From: Vandiemenella viatica
Taxonomy: Eukaryota; Arthropoda; Insecta; Orthoptera; Morabidae
Assembly (NCBI GenBank): GCA_031002005.1
Contig: CM061919.1
Location: 40,265,088-40,329,087, forward strand
Direction: 5' to 3'
DNA length: 64,000 nt
Positions 1 to 9,616 of the stretch are shown piece by piece. The notes beneath the pieces are model-generated. The model saw only the letters and a program-made list of their open reading frames with translations, made no database searches and had not been told where the DNA came from. Position 1 is the first letter of the stretch, and each line of letters starts with the position of its first letter. The translations under genes were made by a program, and so were the position numbers.

Positions 1-110
1 TGAACATTAACTAGCGAAAAAGAATTTCAAATTAGGGTAGGGAAATGTAGCACTGCTTACCTTTACTGATCATTGTGAACATGCTTAATAAACATAACAG
101 ACATTGCAAT
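1..110. repeat. End fragment of a palindromic repeat (family F3)
   Basis: The stretch around 30-60 (AGGGTAGGGAAATG followed by a CACTGCTTACC block) resembles the start of the palindromic repeat at 4225-4490 (AGGATAGGGAAATGAGCC). Only one arm is visible because the window begins here and a LINE follows. The family assignment rests on this short match and is tentative. Confidence 0.35.
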
Positions 111-114
111 TTTT

Positions 115-1240
115 GGGTCATCATCATCATCACGGGTTCTCAGCTATACAGCAGGTCCATGCCTCCCTCTGGTCCGCCATTCTCTTAGTTTCTATATATC
201 TCCCGTTTACCATTATATCATCCATCATTTTCATCCTTTGCCGACACTTCTCTCCGTTTACAGTCCCCTCCAGAGCAGTTTTAAGCAGGCATTCGTTCTT
301 CAGCACATGCCCAATCCAGTTCTTTTTTCTGTTTCTTATTGTTTTTATGAGTGTCCTTTTCTCTCCTATTCATTTCAGAACTTCCTCATTCCTTACTTTG
401 TCCTCCCAACTATTTTCTCCAGCCTCCTTCATACCCACATTTCAAAAGCTTCCAACCTCTTTAGATCATCTTTGCGTAGCGTCCATGTTTCTGCTCCATA
501 CAAAACATTTAGCTAATTTTTTCCTCAGGGTTTTGTCCAGCCTTTTTCTTTCTATTGAAAGCTTCCTTTGCCATTGCTATTCTAGTTTTTAGCTCCTTCT
601 TGCAGCTCATATCACCACTCACAATACTCCTGAGATATTTAAAGGACTCCACTTGTTCAATTATTTTTACTTGCAGCGTTATCATCAATTCTTTCTTACT
701 CTTTCCCACCATCATACATTTAGTTTTAGTCCTATTGATTTTCATTCCGAATTCCTCACACCCTTTGTCTAAAGTCTCTAACATTCTTCTGAGTATCTTG
801 ACACTTTCTGCCAGCAAAACCACGTCATCAGCAAACCTTATGTAGGTAATCCTACGTCCACCCATGCATACACCTCCTTTACCTCTTAAACTTCTTTTCA
901 TAATTTCCTCCAAATATATGTTAAATAACATGGGTGAAAAACAACATCCCTGTCTTACACCTCTTCCAATCTTTCCCTCTTCTGTAAGATCATTCCCCAC
1001 ACTCACTCCTTGCTTGAGGTATAATTTAATTATTAGCCTTCTCTCCTTCCAATCAATACCTTTGTTTTTTTAGAATTGTCACTAACTTCACCCACTGTAC
1101 TCTGTCAAAAGCCTTTTCCAGGTATATGAAAACCATGTAACAATCTCTTTCCCTTTCAATGTATCTTTCTCCTATTGTTCTCAGTAAACCAATAGCATCT
1201 CTTGCACTTCTTCCTTTTTGAAATCCAACTGTTCTTCAGC
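115..1240 (-). mobile_element. RTE-like LINE, 3' part, decayed
   Basis: Read on the minus strand, this is the second half of a non-LTR retrotransposon reverse transcriptase. The tract near 1115-1075 reads KAFDRVQWVKLV (palm motif). The longest open piece (1006-509) has RGVRQGCCFSPMLFNIYLEE, then FADDVVLLAES with the catalytic FADD, then MVG and YLRSIVSGD blocks of the thumb. Frameshifts separate the pieces. The element ends at 117-136 in a short (TGA)n tail on the minus strand, as expected of RTE-type LINEs, which end in microsatellites rather than poly(A). It is 5' truncated near 1240, against a palindromic repeat. The endonuclease half is missing, so it is not functional. Confidence 0.8.
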
Positions 1241-1280
1241 AATTGACATGGACAGTTTGCTAAATATTCGTGTAGTGGTA

Positions 1281-1460
1281 CACGGTTAGTCATTAGGTAA
1301 CGTTCGTTGTGCACACACGTTCCGAGCCTAATGGCCCGTTTTTCTATTTGTGAGCAAGGCAGATGCCGAAATATTGTGTAGTTGTTTGTCAGCATTAGTG
1401 TTCTCTCATCGCATCCGTCCACTTTGGTATGTGGTGGGTTAATTTCCCTTTCTTTTCTTA
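1281..1460 (+). repeat. Snapback repeat F1, 3' half copy
   Basis: This is the right arm of repeat family F1. It matches the right arms at 2270-2417 and 53530-53675 and, in inverted orientation, the left arms at 1702-1900 and 53338-53510. It ends at the same base as the 53316-53675 copy (TTTCCCTTTCTTTTCTTA). The left arm is missing. It shares the ATATTGTGTAGTTGTTTGTC block with the other copies. Confidence 0.7.
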
Positions 1461-1664
1461 TTTATTTTCTACATGTATATCAGTGATGTACTGTAGCATC
1501 CAGCCTATAGAAAACATTATTAATTTGGGTAATAAATATTACGAGCCTGGTCAATATCAACTACTTTTAATAATTCCCTTCCAATTACATAATTGTGTTT
1601 CCAGAGGAATTCAAAACAGGGTTTTAAGTTTATTATGTTATAATATGTCCCAGATGTTAATAAT

Positions 1665-2417
1665 GATGCAACTAAGGAAAATGGAAGCGGCTTCTAGGCG
1701 ATATAAATAAGAAAAGAAAGGGAAATTAACCCACCACATACCAAAGTGGACGGATGCGATGAGAGAACACTAATGCTGACAAACAAACAACACAATATTT
1801 CGGCATATGCCTTGCTCACAAATAGAAAAAACGGGCCATTAGGCTCGGAACGTGTGTGCACACCGAACGTTACCTAATGACTAACCGTGTTGTGGTGAGG
1901 GGGGGGGGGGTGACGGATAAGGAGTAAACTATCGATATCGGTATACAATGTCTGAGATAATATATTTAATATTTTGGCAGGCGATGGTAAGAGAAAATGT
2001 AGTAATGGTACGGTATAAACATAGGGAAAAAAAAAAAAAAAAAAAAAAAAAAAGTAGTGATGGGTTAATTGGAATTTAACCGTTAAATTCCAATTAACCC
2101 ATCACTAACTTTTTTTTTTTTTTTTTTTTCTCTCCTTGTTTATACCGTACCATTACTACATTTTCTCTTACCATCGCCTGCCAAAATATTAAATATATTA
2201 TCTCAGACATTGTATACCGATATCGATAGTTTACTCCTTATCCCACCCCCCCCCCCCTCACCACAACACGGTTAGTCATTAGGTAACGTTCGGTGTGCAC
2301 ACACGTTCCGAGCCTAATGGCCCGTTTTTTCTATTTGTGAGCAAGGCATATGCCGAAATATTGTGTTGTTTGTTTGTCAGCATTAGTGTTCTCTCATCGC
2401 ATCCGTCCACTTTGGTA
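1665..2417 (+). repeat. Snapback repeat F1, near-complete palindrome
   Basis: Two arms (about 1739-2080 and 2082-2417) are near-perfect reverse complements centred on base 2081, so the RNA or a single DNA strand would form a hairpin of about 340 bp. The arms include an A27 tract at 2027-2053 facing T20 at 2110-2129, and C/G runs facing each other. A leader of about 75 bases on the left (from GATGCAACTAAGG) has no partner on the right, so this is not a simple inverted-terminal-repeat element. CCAGATGTTAATAAT occurs at 1650-1664 and again at 2418-2432, a 15-bp target duplication. No open reading frame is present. The 3' end stops earlier than in the other copies. Confidence 0.8.
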
Positions 2418-2540
2418 CCAGATGTTAATAATACACACATAGGTAAAAAATTAGGCCCACATAAGCTATTGGTCCGCAGGATGGAAAATATTGAGAAACA
2501 TAACTGATAAAGAAATTTTTGGGACTGCTGTTAGGGAATA

Positions 2541-4220
2541 TACAGGGTGAGTCAAAATCGCAGTACACCCTTTTATTTCAAAAACTCTGCAGGAATTGGG
2601 AAACCTGAATATTCCAGTAAGGTATTGGTGAAGTGGTCTATCTTTTACTGTATGTACCGAACATGGGCGCCATCTTGAAATCGGCCATCTTGAATCTAAG
2701 TCAATTTTTTTAAATGGAAAGGGGGTCGTGTGACACATCAGATAACATCAGAATTTTCTCACAAGTTCATTCCTGTAAACAGATTTGAAATAGCAGCTGT
2801 GGTTCAAAAGTTACAACATGTTTCGGTTAGAATTACAAGCCGGATTGTTCTCCAGAAAGGACAGTCATTTTATGTGTTCAACATGTTGTCCCTCTCGGTC
2901 AACGCACATCTGAAGGCACTGGATCCAATCGTCATGCACTCGCAGAAGGTTTTCCGCAGAAATGCTGGCACACGCTCCTACAATGCGTTGCTGGAGATAG
3001 TGTTTGTTTCTTATTTTCTCTGCATACACAAGTTGCTTTAAATGGCTCCACAGATAAAAGTCAAGTGGTGTGAGATCAGGTGATCTAGGTGGCAATTCCA
3101 CAGAACCACGTCGGCCAATCCAGTGACCAGGAAATTGTCCATCTAACCAGTGATGAACAACTGCTCCGTAGTGTGGTGGAGCCCCATCCTGTTGAAAGTA
3201 GCAGGGAAAGCTGCCATCTTCATTCAGGACTGCAGGAAAAACCACTTCTTGCAGCATTTCCAGATAGCGTTGAGCATTTAGGTTCTCGTCAATGAAAATG
3301 GGTCCAATTACACGGGTACCCCATATCCCACACCACACAATAACCTTTACATCACCAACTACCTTGGAAGGTTCCATCCAGCATGGATTGTGGTCACTCC
3401 AGTACCTGTGGTTGTGACGGTTAACTTCACCACTGACATAAAAGTTTGCCTCATCACTGAACAAGATGTCTTGTGCAAAAGAGGGATCTTGTTGATGTTC
3501 CTCTAAGGCCCACATGCAAAACTGCATACGTCTGTCTGGGTCATCCTCTGCTAGGTGCTGGAGTAACTGAATCTTGAATGGATGCCATCGATGGGCATGA
3601 AGGATTCATATGATCGATGACTGGCTGATTCCACATTCTGCTGACAAACATCGTGTGCTGTGTTGTGGGCTCTTCACGAAGGACGCCAAAACCATTGTTG
3701 AGGTTGTCTCGTCAGTAGCACTTTTTGGACGGCCACTCCGTGCCTTGTCAGCCAAAGTCCCAGTTTCCCGGAATTTGGAAATTAAGCACCTGACAGTGTT
3801 GTGTGAAATTGGAGGTCTTTCTGCGTGCCAGTTGTTAAAATCTGCAGCTATGACACGGAAACTTCGTTCTCCAGACATCAAAATGATTTCAATTCTCTCC
3901 TCCTTGGTCACAGCCATCTTCAGTTATCTGCAACAAAAAAGCTATGTAACTTTTGAACCGCAACTGCTATTTCAAATCTGTTTACAGGAATGAACTTGTG
4001 AGAAAATTCTTATGTTATTTGATGTGTCACACGACCCCCTTTCCATTTTAAAAAATTGACTTAGATTCAAGATGGCCGATTTCAAGATGGCGCCCATGTT
4101 CGGTAAATACCGTAAAAGATAGACCACCTCACCAATACCTTACTGGAATATTCAGGTTTCCCAATTTCTGCAGAGTTTTTGAAATAAAAGGGTGTACTGC
4201 GACTTTTGACTCACCCTGTA
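2541..4220 (-). mobile_element. Mariner-type element (DD41D) with long inverted repeats
   Basis: The element is bounded by TA at 2541-2542 and 4219-4220, the target duplication of the Tc1/mariner superfamily. The termini start CAGGGTGAGTCAAAA and extend as inverted repeats of about 273 bp (2543-2816 and 3946-4218), far longer than the roughly 30 bp of classic mariners. The repeats contain the oppositely oriented blocks AAGATGGCGCCCATGTTCGG and GGGGTCGTGTGACACATC. The transposase lies on the minus strand between them. Repeat arms differ by only scattered bases, so the copy is fairly young. Confidence 0.9.
2865..3917 (-). pseudogene. Mariner DD41D transposase with one nonsense codon
   Basis: The reading frame of 351 codons is open except for one TGA at 3606-3608. 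The N-terminal part (3917-3609) has two helix-turn-helix motifs (SFRVIAADFN..., HNTVRCLISKFRETGTLADK, then GRPKSATDE). The catalytic part (from 3605 down) carries FSDEANF, QQDGAPPH and SPDLTPLDFYLW. I count 41 residues between the second and third catalytic aspartates, which fits the rosa-like DD41D group rather than DD34D mariners. It would cut and paste DNA at TA sites. The premature stop, where the frame otherwise continues directly into ILHAHRWHPFKIQL, makes this copy inactive unless the stop is read through. Confidence 0.88.
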
Positions 4221-4224
4221 TATA

Positions 4225-4490
4225 TATATATATAAGTAGTGAAAAGGAATTAAATTAGGATAGGGAAATGAGCCACCACTTATATAAGAATGCAGTTTTT
4301 CTCAGTGTTGAGAATATTAAAAATTGTACTTGGGTGACTAGCAGACATAAAGGAGTGTTATAATTACCCACTATTTCAGCAATTTCTGGTCAGAAGATGG
4401 TGACAGCGAATGAGATCACCGAAATGTTGTATAATTATAACACTCCTTTAACTCAGCTAGTCACCCGAGAACAATTCTTATACTTACCTT
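4225..4490. repeat. Snapback repeat F3
   Basis: The block GGGTGACTAGCAGACATAAAGGAGTGTTATAATTA near 4334 has its imperfect reverse complement near 4420-4480, with a loop of about 60 bases between them. The left end (AGGATAGGGAAATGAGCC) resembles positions 36-55 of the window. The general layout is the same as F1 and F2: a G-rich AGGGAAAT block, then a CAC block, then arms around an AATATT/AAATGTTG motif. I could not define a target duplication because a mariner and a hAT end abut it. Confidence 0.5.
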
Positions 4491-4495
4491 TAGAT

Positions 4496-4633
4496 CAGGG
4501 GTGGCTAACCCAAATGATCTTGCGGGCCACTTTGGAAATGCATCATAACTCCATGGGCCGCATATAAAATTATATATCCCCATACTAGATTTAGACCCAA
4601 TATAGACTGTTTTTTGGAGTGAATATAATATAA
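4496..4633 (+). mobile_element. hAT terminus fragment
   Basis: CAGGGGTGGCTAACCC followed by CTTGCGGGCCAC is the kind of end seen in hAT elements of the ZBED type, which begin CAGGGGTGG and carry GGCCGCA/GCGGGCC subterminal blocks. The opposite end was not found; a Helitron begins at 4634. The call rests on end similarity only. Confidence 0.45.
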
Positions 4634-5185
4634 CTAGCTAAAAGCATGGCTTTGTGTGGGCTCGCAAAGTTGAACTATAAGAAATATTATATACAACTAA
4701 AGAAATTAATAAATAATTGTAAGAATTTTAATATTTAAACTTCACAAACTAGCATCAAAAACCATGGTTTTAGTTTGTTGACAAAAAATTAATTAGGCAC
4801 ATTTGTAATAAAACATAATTCTTAAATATTTAAAAAATCAATTTATTTTATTTGGTTTTAATCAGATACAAAATTTCTCATTTGAGTTTCTTCCTGTTTT
4901 CTATATTTTAACGTACTTGAATTTTTAATATTGCTAATTCGGTCATAAGAAAATCTTCTGTTTAAGGCTAGACTTTCCGAAGTTTTTACTCTTGATAACG
5001 CAACATAGATTAAACATACAGAAGTTTCTTTGTCTCCAATATCTACAACAACTTTATCCAATGTTAAACCTTAAGCTTTATGAATTGTTATTGCAAAACC
5101 TATTTTTAATGGAAATTGTTTTCTTGAATAAGTGATATTCCCTCTCTTACAAAATTTAGTTGTGGGTGGAATGGGAACACAGCCA
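4634..5185 (-). mobile_element. Helitron 3' end with helicase relic
   Basis: On the minus strand this segment runs from a helicase coding relic to a terminus ending ...TTTTAGCTAG, followed by T. Helitrons end in CTRR and insert between A and T, which fits CTAG at 4634-4637. The helicase C-terminal sequence just inside it makes an autonomous Helitron origin likely. The 5' part (Rep/HUH nuclease) is not visible to the right; repeats take over from about 5190. Confidence 0.7.
4858..5185 (-). pseudogene. Helitron Pif1-like helicase, C-terminal fragment
   Basis: The minus-strand reading shows GCVPIPPTTKF..., then QFPLKIGFAITIHKA, an in-frame stop where a Gln codon is expected, then GLTLDKVVVDIGD and YVALSRVKTSESLAL, then FSYDRI. 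The ITIHKxQGLTL and YVALSRVK blocks are the last conserved motifs (V and VI) of Pif1-family helicases as carried by Helitrons, where the helicase unwinds DNA during rolling-circle transposition. Only the final 110 or so codons remain and a stop splits the motif, so the gene is dead. Confidence 0.85.
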
Positions 5186-5189
5186 CTAT

Positions 5190-5580
5190 TTTGATAAGTT
5201 AAATGAAAATAATTTTCGAAACGAACCATTATCACTTATATTTCTTCTTCTGGAACTCGGAGAAACAAATCGAAAATAAAGAAGAATTTTTTTGATATCT
5301 CGCTTAATTCTCGAGATACTGTATCTCAAAAGTGAGGAGGTTAGACTGAGATCCAGCCTGGACCAGAAAAAAATCATCAAAACCACTATATCAACATGGT
5401 GGAAATTCACAATAGGTGTTTTATTTTTGTCCTATTGGTTGTTGTTAGGTTGAAATACAGCCTGGACCAGAAGAAACATCACCAAAAGCACAAGAAACTA
5501 TGCCTACAACTAATTCTTGGCACGCTATATCTCGAAGTCTCGTTGAGTTACATAAAAATTCATCAAATTGTGGTGTAGAA
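5190..5580 (+). repeat. CCTGGACCAG-motif repeat, copy 1
   Basis: This block holds two units that each contain a GGTTAG...GAAAT...AGCCTGGACCAGAA motif (near 5340 and 5445). The same two-unit arrangement, with the flanking AAAACCACTAT and AAAGCACAAG blocks, recurs at 40500-40920. Single copies occur near 29650-29810, 33050, 55945, 56105 and 56665. It directly abuts the Helitron helicase relic. No protein is encoded. Confidence 0.7.
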
Positions 5581-6779
5581 TCTCCACATACACACATTTC
5601 TTAACAATAATATGGAAGACTCTTTAGTAAATAGTAATATCTCCCTTTCTGGAGTTCAAATTCTCTTTATACTTCAGTTTGTGGCAATGTTATTTTCGAT
5701 CAAAGTTTGAAGCGTACCGATTATTTTATTTTCATTAAACATTGAATCATGCATTATAATCGTATAGGTACTTAAATAACTGATTAAGTGTGGGAGTGGA
5801 ATTTCTTTGTATGATTACAAAACTGTCGCGTCTAAATTTACAAAAATCGCAGATGTATTTACATAGAACATTCAACAACCACAGATCATATTTCATACAA
5901 AAAATTAATATGCCTCTTTTTGGAGTGTAAGTTCTCAGGTCAACATCGGAAATCACAAACTACACTTTTAGTGAACAATATATTTAATTATCTTACCGTT
6001 GCTGTGAAAAAATGGCTACACTTCAAGTTCAGTGGTAAGCCATTGCATAAATGCTAACAGCATTTTCAAACTGCATCCTTCTAAATGGACACACTAAAAT
6101 CAAAACTATATCAACACATTTCCAATATCTTGCGCGTTAATTGATTCACTAATTCTTGACAATAAATGTGTCAAACCATGTGATGTGGTCACGTGACCAC
6201 GTCACGTGATGCGATCTTCTCTGATTTCTATCAGCATGAATGAATAGAAATATTAAAAAACATAGCTATTTATGTGTGTTTTTTTACAAAAATAATGATT
6301 GATGGTACATCTACAGTTGACTTTAAATCAGTATGTTCAATTTCACGTATTTAGGTGCAGCAGTTTTTTTCTAAAAGTGTACCATAAAGTGTGCACAAAT
6401 CGTCTCCTAGTATAATTATTCTGAGAACTCATAGCTGTAGTTTGGATGGGGCCATGGTATAAGGGAAGACTCTGATTGTGAAACAGTTATTAAGGCCATG
6501 AGAATTGTGGAAGCTGGCATGGTTAGCAACAGGGTGGTTGAGATTCTGGGAGTAAACTGTTTGTGAACAATCATTCTGGTGCATAACTGCTTAGAGATGA
6601 GGCCAATGTTAGAACTATGGCAATGGAGGCAAGTGGTTGGTGCAGGTCGCATGTCCATTGATGGGGTTGGTTTTACCAAGTGGTAGGGTTACAATAGTTA
6701 GTGTTATGCGGATGCATATTTATTTATACACCAATCAGCTTTGTACATAAAGAAATAATACTTAACATCAACATATTAG
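5581..6779. other. No gene recognised; decayed intergenic sequence
   Basis: AT-rich sequence with scattered stops in all frames. A perfect palindrome GGTCACGTGACC lies at 6187-6198. An 87-codon open frame on the minus strand (6416-6679) has no recognisable motif; its codons and composition do not suggest a gene. It may be the tail region of the neighbouring old LINE. Confidence 0.5.
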
Positions 6780-7385
6780 GTATGTGTATGGTTATATAAT
6801 TCATAAAAGTCTTTTAATGTTAGAGATTAGTCCAACATGAGATCCTCCAAAGAAGTTGACGTTGGTAGCATGTTAGTAAACCAGACTTACTATTCTATGG
6901 TATGGTCCAAAAGCAACATAGTTTTTGTTGGGTTTTACAGCATCCAGCAGTCTTCTTGTTTGTAGATCTACCCTAGAGCAATTACATCAGAAATGCTCAA
7001 GTATTTCTGGAAAAATCAATAAGTCCACTGACAGCATTGTAGAAGAAGCATAGGTCTGCCATTTGCCTCCGACTTTGTAGGCTGTTAATGTTATAACAGA
7101 TACACACATCACACATGACTTTAACGTTTTCATCATGAGGATAGTATAACAGGAACTTACAGACCGTTGCTGAAATTTTTTGACACAGCTAAATTCCTGA
7201 TCTGTAAATGGTAATCAGAAAATACTACCATATTCCACTAGTGGTTTTACAAAGGCAGATAAAAGTTGAAACACTGTATTAATGTTTTTGAATTCTTTCC
7301 CAGATCTAGGACACGAAATGCTCACAGAGTTATGTAGTTAATATGATCAGAGAAAGTAAGCCTATCATCAATTATCTCTCCCAAG
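6780..7385 (-). mobile_element. Old jockey/CR1-like LINE, 3' segment
   Basis: Minus-strand translation gives DLGEIIDDRLTFSDHI near 7385-7340 and QLLSAFVKPLVEYGS near 7275-7230, both characteristic of the region after the reverse-transcriptase domain in jockey/CR1-type LINEs. It continues the frame content of 9658-9951. A younger plus-strand LINE is inserted at about 7385. Stops and frameshifts are frequent. Confidence 0.75.
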
Positions 7386-9412
7386 TCTTTTATTTTGAAG
7401 AAAAGTTCCCCAAAGTACTCTCAACTTCTGATCAAAATAAAAACAAGTGGATTACAAATGGGATAAAAATTTCATCCCAAAATCTCAGGAAAATGTATAT
7501 GAAAAGTAATGAACACACCAGCCAGTCTTTCCTAGCTTATCGTAGAACTTACAAAAAAGTGTATCGAAAAGTCCTAGCAGAGGCCAAGAAAAACTACAAT
7601 AACAGGAAAATTATAAATTCAAGCAATAAATCAAAAGCTGTTTGGGATGTAGTAAGAAGGGAAACAGGGACAACCAAAAAGAAACTAAACTCCTGCCCAA
7701 TAAAAATCTGTGACACTACGCCAGATAGCGACCCAACAGAAATAGCAAACTATGTAAACAATTACTTCTCTAGCATAGCTGCAAAACTTCAGACTAAATT
7801 TTCAAATAATCAAACATATAAAAATTGTTATATCTCAGTAAATTCTATGGTCCTAAACCCAGTAACAGAGGAGGAGGTGGAAAAAACAGTCCTCAGACTA
7901 AAAAATAAAAAATCAACAGGATTGGATGAGGTGCCCATGTTTCTAATAAAGCAATGTATACATATCCTCCGAGCCCCATTAGCGCACATAATAATCGAGT
8001 CTTTCACAACTGGTGTATTTCCTGACTACCTAAAATTTGCAAAGGTCCTACCTATTTTAAAAAATGGAAGTAATGAACATGTAGAAAATTACCGCCCAAT
8101 TTCTATACTGTCATCTTTCTCCAAAATTTTTGAATCACTTATGAAAGATAGGTTAACCAGCTTCCTGAGCAAATATAATATCCTTAGCAAATCTCAGTTT
8201 GGTTTTCAGGCAGGAAAAGGAACAACATCAGCAATAGCACAGTTCACAAAAAATGTACTTGAAGCTCTTGACAGAGGTGATCATGCAGCAAGTCTATTCC
8301 TAGACTTCTCAAAAGCCTTTGATACTGTCGACCATAACATCCTCATGCAAAAACTAGAAGCAATAGGTGTAAGGGGTAGTGCAAAATCCTGGTTCCAGTC
8401 ATATTTAACCAACAGAATACAAAAAGTTGAAATCTCTGCTATCCCGGAAAACTCAAATATTTTATGTAAGTTCCTGTCTGAACCAAGATCTGTAAATATA
8501 GGTGTCCCACAGGGAAGCATTCTAGGCCCCATATTATTTACAATTTATGTAAATGATTTTATATCCAGTATCAGTCATGGGGATAAAATTTTATTTGCGG
8601 ATGACAGCAACATCATCATCAGTGATCCCTCAGTCGATGAACTCCAGGCTAAAGGAAATGCAGCTCTTATAGAAGTCTTAAACTGGTCCCAAAATAATAA
8701 ATTGACCCTCAATATAAATAAGACAAGCAGCATCAAATTCAGTTCACTTAGCAGTGTTCAACAGATAGACCTAAAACTGAACAATGAACACATTGTGAGT
8801 GTTGCAAATACAAAGTTTTTGGGAATGACCATTGATCACAAATTAAAGTGGAATGAACATGTACAAATTTTGGGAAAGAAAATATCCACAACCTGTTTTG
8901 CACTTAGAATTCTAGCTCCTGTATGCAATGATGATTGCCTCAAAATAATATACTTTGCAAACATTCATTCCATAATATCCTATGGAATCATTTTCTGGGC
9001 TTCAAGCAAACAAAATGTAAATACTATTTTCAAATTACAAAAATGGTCTGTCAGGATAATAGCAAAAACTTCAAGGAGAACCCATTGTAAGGACATATTT
9101 AGAAAATTAGGCATCCTGACTGTTCCATCCTGTTATATCCTCAATTCTATAATGCATATAAAAAATAACTTACAAGACTTCACCACAAACAGTTCCGTCC
9201 ATACATATTCCACAAGGTCAAAAAATGATCTACACATAGAGAGGAAATTAAAAAGTAAAACTCTAAATAGTTTTTTCCACAAGGGAGTGAAATTGTATAA
9301 CAAACTGCCAGTAGAAATTAAGGGAGAAAAAAACCCAGATCTTTTTAAGAAAAGGCTAAAAATGTATCTTGTAAAAAATGCTTATTACTCCGTAGAAGAC
9401 TATTTAAAGTAG
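7343..9412 (+). CDS. LINE reverse transcriptase, 5'-truncated open frame
   Basis: A 689-codon open frame; the first 16 codons come from the antisense of the older LINE, so the real element sequence starts near codon 17. It encodes a non-LTR reverse transcriptase: VLPILKNG and YRPISILSSFSKIFE (motifs 1-2), FLDFSKAFDTVDH (motif 3), GVPQGSILGPILF, then FADDS with the catalytic aspartates at residues 420-421, and a C-terminal region ending in KLPVEIKG and FKKRLKMYL, which is typical of jockey/CR1 elements. The apurinic endonuclease and any gag ORF are missing because of the 5' truncation. It has no stop within the RT domain and ends naturally at 9412, so it looks recent. It cannot move by itself without the endonuclease. 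Confidence 0.88.
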   Translation: MIRESKPIINYLSQVFYFEEKFPKVLSTSDQNKNKWITNGIKISSQNLRKMYMKSNEHTSQSFLAYRRTYKKVYRKVLAEAKKNYNNRKIINSSNKSKAVWDVVRRETGTTKKKLNSCPIKICDTTPDSDPTEIANYVNNYFSSIAAKLQTKFSNNQTYKNCYISVNSMVLNPVTEEEVEKTVLRLKNKKSTGLDEVPMFLIKQCIHILRAPLAHIIIESFTTGVFPDYLKFAKVLPILKNGSNEHVENYRPISILSSFSKIFESLMKDRLTSFLSKYNILSKSQFGFQAGKGTTSAIAQFTKNVLEALDRGDHAASLFLDFSKAFDTVDHNILMQKLEAIGVRGSAKSWFQSYLTNRIQKVEISAIPENSNILCKFLSEPRSVNIGVPQGSILGPILFTIYVNDFISSISHGDKILFADDSNIIISDPSVDELQAKGNAALIEVLNWSQNNKLTLNINKTSSIKFSSLSSVQQIDLKLNNEHIVSVANTKFLGMTIDHKLKWNEHVQILGKKISTTCFALRILAPVCNDDCLKIIYFANIHSIISYGIIFWASSKQNVNTIFKLQKWSVRIIAKTSRRTHCKDIFRKLGILTVPSCYILNSIMHIKNNLQDFTTNSSVHTYSTRSKNDLHIERKLKSKTLNSFFHKGVKLYNKLPVEIKGEKNPDLFKKRLKMYLVKNAYYSVEDYLK

Positions 9413-9616
9413 TCAAATTATGTAAAATACCTGTGTCTATTAAATTAGTAGTTACAGATAAATTGTACAAATCTTGTGTATATTTCTATACGCCTTACAT
9501 TTATAGTTGAATATCCAAATTGTTCACATTATGTATAAAAATTTAAAATGACGAAACCAATATACATGAAAATGTATCATATGGTGAGTAAATGAAATGA
9601 AATGAAAAAAAAAAAA
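7386..9616 (+). mobile_element. Jockey/CR1-like LINE, 5' truncated, young
   Basis: A plus-strand LINE begins abruptly inside coding sequence (YFEEKFPKV) and ends with GAAATGAAATG and a 12-A tail at 9605-9616. It is 5' truncated, as is usual after incomplete target-primed reverse transcription. It sits inside an older minus-strand LINE whose halves flank it. Its long intact frame, compared with the host LINE full of stops, shows it is much younger. Confidence 0.9.

Noticed and set aside
104..592. 162-codon plus-strand open frame
   Set aside because: It lies antisense to the LINE reverse-transcriptase relic; its Phe/Ser/Leu-rich reading is the shadow of that coding sequence.
6187..6198. Palindrome GGTCACGTGACC as a regulatory E-box pair
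   Set aside because: A single short palindrome in intergenic sequence with no gene nearby; chance cannot be excluded.
6416..6679. 87-codon minus-strand open frame rich in Thr, His and Ser
   Set aside because: No motif or homologue recognised; length is within chance expectation in this sequence.
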